Below, one piece after another: positions 17,060 to 23,671 of a DNA stretch of 64,000 nt. The notes beneath the pieces are model-generated. The model was not told the DNA's origin and did not search any database. It saw only the letters and a program-made list of their open reading frames with translations. Source of the stretch: Deltaproteobacteria bacterium HGW-Deltaproteobacteria-13 (GTDB taxonomy: Bacteria; Desulfobacterota; Syntrophia; Syntrophales; Smithellaceae); contig PHBJ01000004.1 in the NCBI GenBank assembly GCA_002840555.1, positions 1 through 64,000 of the forward strand, written 5' to 3'. The position numbers and the translations under genes were made by a program. Numbering within the stretch: the stretch's first letter is position 1; each line of letters opens with the position of its first letter.

Positions 17060-17793
17060 AAAATGGAAATGTCTTCCGTTGTTTCTTCTTCGATAACTTC
17101 TTCTTTGGCCGTTTCTGCTTTTGCTGCTTCTTCCCGAGCTTCTTCTTTGGCCGCTTCTTTTGTTGCTTCTTCCCAGGCTTCTTCTTTTGCCGCTTCCCCT
17201 GTGAGGTCCGTATCCAAGGCTTCCTGTTCCACAACTTCAGGCTCCATGAGGTCCGGATCCAGGAGTTCCTGCTGCTGATGAAGTTCTTTCAATTCACGAA
17301 TATTGGGCAAGTCCGTGAGGTCTTTGAGATTGAATACTTCCAGGAATTTTTTAGTGGTCCCGTAAATAATCGGTTTACCAGGCACATCCTTGCGTCCGAC
17401 AATACGAATAAGCTTTCTCTCCATAAGCCCTTTCAGAGGACCACCCACGTCCACTCCGCGAATGTCTTCAATCTCCGATTTAACAATGGGCTGCTTATAA
17501 GCGACAATCGCCAGAGTTTCCAATGCCTGCGGGGAAAGGGAATGAGGTTTTGTGCTTTTGAGTTTTTTTACCCACTGGGCAATTTCAGGTGTGGTGCGGA
17601 ATTGAAAGCCGCCGGCCACTTCCTGCAGGCAAATACCGCCCTGCCGTTCATTATATTCCGATACCAGTTGATCGATGATTTCTTTTATTTCCGTTTTCTC
17701 CACTTCCGGAAGGATGACGTGGATTTTTTCCGGCGCCAACGGCGTGTCGGAAGCAAAAATCAGAGCTTCTATTACTGCCTTAATTTTTTCCAT
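17056..17793 (-). CDS. scpB: Segregation and condensation protein B, with acidic repeat tail
   Basis: A 245-residue protein. Residues 1-180 are ScpB: paired winged helices (LSPQALETLAIVAYKQPI, EIEDIRGVD, KDVPGKPIIYGTTKKFLEVF). With ScpA and SMC it forms the condensin that compacts and segregates the chromosome. The last 65 residues or so are low-complexity Glu/Ala/Lys with repeated K-E-E-A and E-E-A units, probably disordered or a single charged helix; ScpB tails vary in length. It begins 3 bases after scpA, whose final codons contain its GGAG. Confidence 0.93.
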   Translation of the reverse strand: MEKIKAVIEALIFASDTPLAPEKIHVILPEVEKTEIKEIIDQLVSEYNERQGGICLQEVAGGFQFRTTPEIAQWVKKLKSTKPHSLSPQALETLAIVAYKQPIVKSEIEDIRGVDVGGPLKGLMERKLIRIVGRKDVPGKPIIYGTTKKFLEVFNLKDLTDLPNIRELKELHQQQELLDPDLMEPEVVEQEALDTDLTGEAAKEEAWEEATKEAAKEEAREEAAKAETAKEEVIEEETTEDISIL

Positions 17794-17796
17794 TTA

Positions 17797-18531
17797 CTAC
17801 TCCACTGCCGGAAATATCCGGATTACTCCAAAGATCGAAGTTTGATAAGCTTTGACCATTCTCAGTTTAATCAATTCCAGTAAGGCTAAGAAAGTATAGA
17901 TGATGCGCCGGCGGTCATTTCTTCCGCCGAGCAAATCCTCAAAATTCAAATTTTTTGTTACGGTTAGCCGATCCATAATTTCATTAATTATATCAGTAAG
18001 AGACAGTTTTTCCAAATCAATTTCCATAAGTTCTTTCTTATCCATCTGGGAAACGATGCGATGAAAAGCCTCGATAAGCTCGAAAACGCTCGCCTCAACA
18101 AGCTCTTCTTCCCCGGCCGGCTCTTTCATCTCTTCCGGCAAAATTGCCGCACGGGTAAATACATCTCTCTCCAGCAAAGGCCTGCTTCCCAGATTCTCCG
18201 CGGCTTCTTTGAAAGTTTTGTGCTCCAAAAGCTGCCGGACCAGTTCGGCACGGGGATCTTCCTCTTCCTCCTCGGGCTCCTCGGGCGGAGGCAGGAGCAG
18301 CCTGGATTTTATATGAATAAGCGTTGAAGCCATGACCAGATACTCTCCGGCCAGGTCAAGATTAAGCTCTTTGATAATTTTGAGGTACTCAAGATATTGT
18401 TCGGTAACAAGGGCTATGGGAATATTATAGATGTCGATTTCGTTCTTTTTGATCAGGTATAAAAGCAGATCCAGCGGACCTTCAAAGATATCCAGCTTAA
18501 TGGCGTAATCTGTTGTTTGTTCATTATCCAT
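17797..18531 (-). CDS. scpA: Segregation and condensation protein A
   Basis: A 244-residue kleisin-family protein. The N-terminal motif F-E-G-P-L-D-L-L-L-Y-L-I (near 15-26) binds the SMC neck. An acidic linker (EEPEEEEED near 86-94) and a C-terminal winged helix complete it. It bridges SMC heads and binds the ScpB dimer. First gene of scpA-scpB-rluB. Confidence 0.94.
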   Translation of the reverse strand: MDNEQTTDYAIKLDIFEGPLDLLLYLIKKNEIDIYNIPIALVTEQYLEYLKIIKELNLDLAGEYLVMASTLIHIKSRLLLPPPEEPEEEEEDPRAELVRQLLEHKTFKEAAENLGSRPLLERDVFTRAAILPEEMKEPAGEEELVEASVFELIEAFHRIVSQMDKKELMEIDLEKLSLTDIINEIMDRLTVTKNLNFEDLLGGRNDRRRIIYTFLALLELIKLRMVKAYQTSIFGVIRIFPAVE

Positions 18532-18576
18532 AATTTATTTAAAAAGCACAACCGGCGAATATCAACTTGTAAGGAA

Positions 18577-19566
18577 TCAGATTTTCACCGCGGCACGAAC
18601 TTCATCCATTGTTTTACGGGCTATCACTGTTGCTCTTTTGTTGCCTTCTTTAATGATCCCGTTAATTTCATCTATATGGCTTACGTAGTAATCCATTCTT
18701 TCGTGGACAGGACCTAATACTTCGGCAACCCGCCCGGCCAGCATTTTTTTACAATCCGTACACCCGATCTCCGCTTTTCGGCAGGCGGCATCAATTTCTT
18801 TTATCTTCTCCGGTTGAGAATACAAACCGTGAAAAGCGAAGACATTGCATATTTCAGGATTGCCGGGATCGCTTTTTCTTATTCGCTGCGGATCGGTAAA
18901 CATCGAACTGATTTTCTGCTGCAGCACTTTACCGCGATCACTAATGTAAATAGAGTTATCGTAGGATTTACTCATCTTTCTTCCGTCAATTCCCAGCAAC
19001 TTGGGCACGCTGGTTAGAAGCGGTTCCGGGACCGGGAATATTTCTTTATAAAGGAAATTAAAACGACGGGCTATTTCTCGGGTGAGTTCAACATGGGGAA
19101 GCTGATCAACACCGACAGGCACGCCATAAGCTTTGTACATGATAATATCGGCAGCCTGCAGCACCGGATATCCCAAAAAACCGAAGGTGGACAAATCCTT
19201 GTTGGCCAGTTCGGTTTTCATTTCCTTGTAGGTAGGATTGCGCTCCAGCCAGGCCAGCGGCGTAATCATGGAAAGTAATAAAAAAAGTTCGGCATGTTCT
19301 TTAACCGCCGACTGCACAAAGAGAGTGCTCTTTTGCGGGTCCAGACCGACGCTGAGCCAGTCTATCACCATATTTACAGCGTTATCCTTAATCCCTTCAG
19401 TGGAACTGTATTCGCTGGTAATGGCATGCCAGTCGGCAACAAAATAGAAACAATCGTATTTGCCGCTTTCCTGCAACTCGACCCAGTTTTTTAAAGCGCC
19501 GTGTAAATTGCCCAGATGCAGCTTGCCAGTCGGTCTCATTCCACTGAGAATTCTCTTTCGTTCCAA
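18577..19566 (-). CDS. trpS: Tryptophanyl-tRNA synthetase
   Basis: A 329-residue class I aminoacyl-tRNA synthetase. The HIGH-like motif appears as P-T-G-K-L-H-L-G-N and the KMSKS loop as D-G-R-K-M-S-K-S-Y-D-N. Length and the GVDQLPHVELTREIARRFN segment are typical of TrpRS. The start is taken as TTG 19564-19566, giving M-E-R-K-R-I-L-S-G-M-R: AAAGGAG lies 8 bases upstream. The longer frame from 19611 runs back into the terminator of the hup gene. Confidence 0.95.
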   Translation of the reverse strand: MERKRILSGMRPTGKLHLGNLHGALKNWVELQESGKYDCFYFVADWHAITSEYSSTEGIKDNAVNMVIDWLSVGLDPQKSTLFVQSAVKEHAELFLLLSMITPLAWLERNPTYKEMKTELANKDLSTFGFLGYPVLQAADIIMYKAYGVPVGVDQLPHVELTREIARRFNFLYKEIFPVPEPLLTSVPKLLGIDGRKMSKSYDNSIYISDRGKVLQQKISSMFTDPQRIRKSDPGNPEICNVFAFHGLYSQPEKIKEIDAACRKAEIGCTDCKKMLAGRVAEVLGPVHERMDYYVSHIDEINGIIKEGNKRATVIARKTMDEVRAAVKI

Positions 19567-19594
19567 AACAATAACTCCTTTAAGATTAAAACGC

Positions 19595-19640
19595 ACTAAG
19601 GCCTCCGGCATATTACGCTAAGAAATACGGAGGCCTTAGT
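19595..19640 (-). terminator. Strong hairpin terminator downstream of hup
   Basis: A 13-base perfect inverted repeat (19595-19607 with 19628-19640, core CTAAGGCCTCCG) lies 20 bases after the hup stop. On the minus strand it is followed by GCGTTTT. It separates the very highly expressed type of gene (hup) from trpS. Confidence 0.8.
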
Positions 19641-19659
19641 TGTACTAAAAAATAATTTA

Positions 19660-19932
19660 TTATTTTACTTTACCGGCCAGATCTTTGCCTGCCTTAAATT
19701 TTACAACTTTCTTCGCGGCAATCTTAATGGCTTTACCGGTCTGAGGATTCCTGCCTACTCTTGCTTTTCTCTTTACCACCGAGAATGTTCCAAATCCTAC
19801 AAGAACAAGTTTACCGCTCTTCTTGAGCTCTTTGGCAACCGCGGTTTCGTAAGCGTCCAATGCCTTTGCTGCTTTGTCTTTCGTGACATCTGCCGATTTT
19901 GCTATAACTCCGATTAATTCTGCCTTTGTCAT
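19660..19932 (-). CDS. hup: DNA-binding protein HU
   Basis: A 90-residue histone-like HU protein: helical N-terminus ([16 protein letters not shown]), V-G-F-G-T-F-S-V, the arm with G-R-N-P-Q-T-G-K and a Lys-rich C-terminus. It binds DNA without sequence preference and compacts the nucleoid. GGGGG precedes the ATG. Distinct from the IHF-like gene at 15940 (shorter and more lysine-rich). A strong terminator follows. Confidence 0.95.
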   Translation of the reverse strand: MTKAELIGVIAKSADVTKDKAAKALDAYETAVAKELKKSGKLVLVGFGTFSVVKRKARVGRNPQTGKAIKIAAKKVVKFKAGKDLAGKVK

Positions 19933-20385
19933 TGTCTAAAATCCCCCTTCCCTTAAATCAAATTTAAAAAAATTTTATTATCAACCGTTTCCACGGTCAT
20001 AACCAGAGTTTCTGATTTTAAACAAGCGAATTGAATCGATAACCATTACCGGAAAAGCACAGCAGGATACTGTTCTTTTCAAAAACAAATTTCATTCAAC
20101 CTGCTCAAACCCGCTTGTTTTCTGGCTTAGAAAGGTGTCTTACCCTTTAAATTAGCGCTATGACTAGCATAAGAAAGATTAACAATCAAGAAAAAAATGA
20201 TTATTTTCACCATAATGTTCTTATATTTGCTAATAATTTTTCGCCTTCAAGAATCCCTCTCCCTCCAACGTTTTGTTTTGGAATTTGATGCTCCGTCCGG
20301 TTATAATATTTCCATCAGAACTCTCGCTTCTTTACAAAAAAAAACCTTTATGTTAATAACCCGCCGCAATGAATTCAGGTATATT
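19933..20385. other. Intergenic region between hup and the UbiA gene
   Basis: About 450 bases without a convincing gene. It should hold the hup promoter (minus) and the UbiA promoter (plus). One widely spaced inverted repeat is visible: AAACAAGCG at 20020-20028 and CGCTTGTTT at 20112-20120. The plus-strand frame of the UbiA gene is open back to 20197, but that 63-codon extension has no homology-like features and no ribosome binding site. Confidence 0.5.
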
Positions 20386-21306
20386 ATGAAAGATTCCAAT
20401 ATGGAGAAAATTAAAAACTGGATCGCTCTCTCCCGTCTGCCTTTTCATACCGTGGGCATTCTTCCTTTTGTATTAGGAACGATTCTGGCATTCAAAATCA
20501 ATTCCGCCGTCAGCCTTGAAGTTTTTATTCTCGGCATATCCGGGGTGATCCTGATTATGCTGTCCACCTACCATTCCGGCGAATATTTTGATTATGACGG
20601 TGATGTCATATCCAACCGATTACACGAAAACCCGTTTGCCGGCGGCACCAGAATGCTGCCGGAAGGGAAAATCTCACCCGGGGTCCCGTTTTGGACAAGT
20701 ATTGTCACGCTGATCATCGCCGGGGGGATTGGAATCATCCTGCAATTCTTTTTCAAGACCGGAAAATACACCTTGCTCTTAGGCTGTCTGGGAGCATTCT
20801 CCGGATTTTTTTATTCCACCAAACCGGTCAGACTGGTGCAAAGAGGCGTCGGTGAAATTTTTATCGGCTTCTGTTACGGTTGGCTGCCGGTCGCTTCTGC
20901 CTTTTACATACAAACCGGCGCCTTTCATCCGGTTATCCACTGGATGGCAATCCCCATCGGCCTGTCGATATTTAATGTAATTTTACTCAATGAGTTTCCC
21001 GATTACGAAGCGGATAAGGCCACCGGCAAAAAGAATCTTCTTTATCGTATTGAAAAACAAAAGGGGATGCTGCTTTACGTAGCCTTTAATTTATTGACTT
21101 CGATCACCCTGCTTGCATCACCGTTGCTGGGCATCCCCTTTAAAGTTGTATATTTTTATCTGCCTTTCCTGATTATTTCCCTGTACATTATGGTCATGAT
21201 GTTGCGCGGCGAGTACAATAACAGGGAAAAATTGAAAATTTTATGCGGCCTTAATATTGCCGTCAACCTGGGGACTTCCCTGTCTTACATTCTGGCGTAC
21301 ATTTAA
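20386..21306 (+). CDS. UbiA-family prenyltransferase
   Basis: A 306-residue membrane protein with about eight or nine membrane helices and the two aspartate-rich motifs of the UbiA superfamily. The first is in G-E-Y-F-D-Y-D-G-D with N-R-L-H following; the second is N-E-F-P-D-Y-E-A-D near residue 210. Such enzymes join an isoprenyl diphosphate to an aromatic or related acceptor (menaquinone, heme O, chlorophyll and lipid routes). The overall look is MenA-like, but no other menaquinone gene is adjacent. ATG 20386 has AGGT 5 bases upstream. The stop overlaps the next start (TAATG), so it is coupled to a radical SAM protein. Confidence 0.85.
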   Translation: MKDSNMEKIKNWIALSRLPFHTVGILPFVLGTILAFKINSAVSLEVFILGISGVILIMLSTYHSGEYFDYDGDVISNRLHENPFAGGTRMLPEGKISPGVPFWTSIVTLIIAGGIGIILQFFFKTGKYTLLLGCLGAFSGFFYSTKPVRLVQRGVGEIFIGFCYGWLPVASAFYIQTGAFHPVIHWMAIPIGLSIFNVILLNEFPDYEADKATGKKNLLYRIEKQKGMLLYVAFNLLTSITLLASPLLGIPFKVVYFYLPFLIISLYIMVMMLRGEYNNREKLKILCGLNIAVNLGTSLSYILAYI

Positions 21307-22529
21307 TGCACACAAAAAACAAAGTAAAATCTTTTTATAATCCGCCTTCGCTCCTGCTCAAACAGATGGGCAGTTCCCTGTTGATGGGTTATCTCAACAA
21401 CTGGCGGAAGTTCCCCGGATGGGGATTTAAATACGGTTTCAGATCCATACCCGTGGCCAACGGCGCCTGGGGGATGGGCTGTATCGGTTACCCGGGACAC
21501 CCGGTCTGGGAAGTTACCGGAGCCTGTAATTTGAGATGTATCCATTGCCACGCTGTCAGCGGCAAAGCCGCCCCGGACGAATTAACGACGGATGAAGGCA
21601 AAAGACTCATTGACATGATCGCTTCCGTCAGCGAATTCAGGACGCTGGTCTATACCGGCGGGGAACCGCTGGTCAGGCCGGATATTTTCGAATTGCTCAA
21701 GCATTCTCAAAAAGCCGGCCTGGCTAATATCGTTGCCACCAACGGCACCTTAATCGATGAAGAAATGGCCTTCAAACTGAAGGACCATGGTGTTGTCTGC
21801 AATGCCATCAGCATTGACGCCGCCAATGCTGAAACACATGATTTTGTAAGAAACAAGCCGGGGTCCTTTGATCTGATGAGGCGCGCGATTGAAGCCACAA
21901 AGAAAGCCGGCATCCTTCTGCAGATCAACACAACGGCGATGGAATACAACATACCGCACCTGCCGGAGATTATTGACTTTGCCGACAATTGCGGCGCAGG
22001 CATCATGCTGATGTATCAGCTGGTCGCCGTCGGCCGCGGAGAAAAAATTGAAAAAGCCACTTTAAAGAAAAGCGCCAACAAAAATTTATGTGAACTTATT
22101 TCCAGCAAACAAAAAAATGCCAATACGATTATCGAACCGGTGGCCGGGCCGCAGTACTGGCCATACATCCTGGAGAAAAAAGGGATTAAAGAAGGTCTCG
22201 GACTTAAGCTTGCCGGCAAGGTATTTCATGGCTGCGCGGCCGGACGCGGCTTTGTCTACGTTAAAGCCAACGGTGACGTCTGGCCATGCCCCTTTGTGGA
22301 AATCAATGCCGGAAACATCAGGAATATGAGCTTTCAGCAGATCTATTCGGAATCGCCGGTATTTCAGAATTTACGCCGCCGGGAAGAAAAGTTAAAAGGC
22401 GTTTGCGGCGAATGCAATTATAAGACGGTTTGCGGCGGTTGCCGGGGACGCGCTCTGGCCTACAGCGGAGACTATCTGGCGGAAGATCCCCGCTGCTTCA
22501 TCCATGAGACTTCAAAGCATCACCCGTAA
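21306..22529 (+). CDS. Radical SAM/SPASM domain protein
   Basis: A 407-residue protein. The radical SAM cluster motif is C-N-L-R-C-I-H-C (near 76-83), with Y-T-G-G-E-P-L as the SAM-binding GGE motif. A C-terminal SPASM-type region has C-G-E-C-N-Y-K-T-V-C-G-G-C for an auxiliary cluster, plus a preceding Cys (W-P-C-P-F). The H-P-V-W-E-V-T-G-A-C-N start resembles the NirJ/AhbC/AhbD tetrapyrrole-modifying branch and peptide-modifying SPASM enzymes. The substrate is unknown. It overlaps the UbiA gene by one base and precedes a DUF1330-like gene, suggesting a three-gene operon. Confidence 0.85.
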   Translation: MHTKNKVKSFYNPPSLLLKQMGSSLLMGYLNNWRKFPGWGFKYGFRSIPVANGAWGMGCIGYPGHPVWEVTGACNLRCIHCHAVSGKAAPDELTTDEGKRLIDMIASVSEFRTLVYTGGEPLVRPDIFELLKHSQKAGLANIVATNGTLIDEEMAFKLKDHGVVCNAISIDAANAETHDFVRNKPGSFDLMRRAIEATKKAGILLQINTTAMEYNIPHLPEIIDFADNCGAGIMLMYQLVAVGRGEKIEKATLKKSANKNLCELISSKQKNANTIIEPVAGPQYWPYILEKKGIKEGLGLKLAGKVFHGCAAGRGFVYVKANGDVWPCPFVEINAGNIRNMSFQQIYSESPVFQNLRRREEKLKGVCGECNYKTVCGGCRGRALAYSGDYLAEDPRCFIHETSKHHP

Positions 22530-22560
22530 AGCGAATTCATTCAGGACAAGGAGAATCAAT

Positions 22561-22944
22561 ATGAACACGATAGAAATCAATAAAGATCAATTCCGGGAAA
22601 TGATAAAAAATCCCAATGACAAACCTGTCGTGATGCTCAATCTTCTGAAGTTCAAAAAAGAAGACGGCAAAAAATCTTATGTCCGTTATATCAAAGAAGC
22701 CGGCCGGTTTATAGAAGAGGTCGGAGGAAAACTTTTACAGCTCAGCAAACCGAAAGAACTTTTAACCGGCACCGAAACATGGGATCTCTTGATGCTGGTT
22801 AAGTATCCGTCACGCAAGGCCTTCCTGCAGATGGTTAATAATCCGGAATATATGAAAATTCACAGCTTCCGCGAAGAGGCATTGGAGAATGCTGTTCTTT
22901 ATGCCACCGATGAGATAACCTTGCATGATCTGGTTCAGGAATGA
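22561..22944 (+). CDS. DUF1330-like ferredoxin-fold protein
   Basis: A 127-residue protein with the DUF1330 pattern: P-V-V-M-L-N-L-L-K-F near residue 22, Y-x-x-Y-I-K-E, and W-D-L-L-M-L-V-K-Y-P-S-R-K-A-F in the second half. The family has a dimeric alpha/beta barrel fold and mostly unknown roles. AAGGAG precedes ATG 22561, 31 bases after the radical SAM gene, so it is likely in the same transcript. Confidence 0.75.
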   Translation: MNTIEINKDQFREMIKNPNDKPVVMLNLLKFKKEDGKKSYVRYIKEAGRFIEEVGGKLLQLSKPKELLTGTETWDLLMLVKYPSRKAFLQMVNNPEYMKIHSFREEALENAVLYATDEITLHDLVQE

Positions 22945-22995
22945 ACTGAACAAGTCAATACGGATGGTCATTGGTAGAAGAGCTAAATAGATACT

Positions 22996-23556
22996 TTATT
23001 TCGCTACTTCTTTTTTGATTTTTTCTATATCCGCATTCTTAACATAGTTAATGATATTCGACCAAATCGCATGATACCCGTATCCGCCTTCAATCATTTC
23101 TTTTATGGCTTCGTCTTTCGACCACCCCTGCTCCACAATGCGATACATCGCGCTCATCAGCCCGGTTCTGTCCGCTCCATGCTGGCAGTGAATGAGAAAC
23201 GGTCCGTTTTCTTTCTGTCTGATTATTTTTAAGACTTTAATAACGTCCTCGTCTTCGATGTGCCACGTTTTCACGCTTAATTCTTTATTCAGCAGCGCCG
23301 TGCCCTTCAGCGCGTCTTGATCGGAATGAAAGGCTCGAAGGTTAATAACGGTTTTGATGCCCATTTTTTTTAAGTTGATCATCCCCTGGCTTGACGGCTG
23401 TTCGCTTCTGTAGAGGTTGGCATTTATTTTATGTAAATTACGCACCCCCGGCAATTGCATGGGAATTGCCCATTCCGAAGGACGATTGACTTCCGCCGCC
23501 ATGGTAAGCGAACTGATAAAAATAATTAAAAGAACCGGTAACAGTTTTTTTAGCAT
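22996..23556 (-). CDS. Exported dual-specificity/tyrosine-type protein phosphatase
   Basis: A 186-residue protein starting with a signal peptide (MLKKLLPVLLIIFISSLTMAA). The mature part holds the cysteine phosphatase signature H-C-Q-H-G-A-D-R-T-G and an upstream general-acid region (H-I-E-D-E-D). This fits the DSP/PTEN-like family found as periplasmic proteins; substrates could be phosphotyrosine, phospholipid or inositol phosphates. ATG 23556 is preceded by AAAGGAGG; the frame upstream of it would bury the signal peptide. Convergent with the DUF1330-like gene. Confidence 0.85.
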   Translation of the reverse strand: MLKKLLPVLLIIFISSLTMAAEVNRPSEWAIPMQLPGVRNLHKINANLYRSEQPSSQGMINLKKMGIKTVINLRAFHSDQDALKGTALLNKELSVKTWHIEDEDVIKVLKIIRQKENGPFLIHCQHGADRTGLMSAMYRIVEQGWSKDEAIKEMIEGGYGYHAIWSNIINYVKNADIEKIKKEVAK

Positions 23557-23671
23557 AATCCTCCTTTCAAACATTTTTAAAATAGAATTTTTAGAACCTG
23601 CAAAATCATATGTCAAGGTAAAATACATTGAATAATCATAATTTTCTTGATTCGTATTTTTTTATTGTGAT

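Noticed and set aside
20197..20385. 63-codon N-terminal extension of the UbiA gene
   Set aside because: No ribosome binding site, and the added residues do not fit the family's start; ATG 20386 has AGGT at a good distance.
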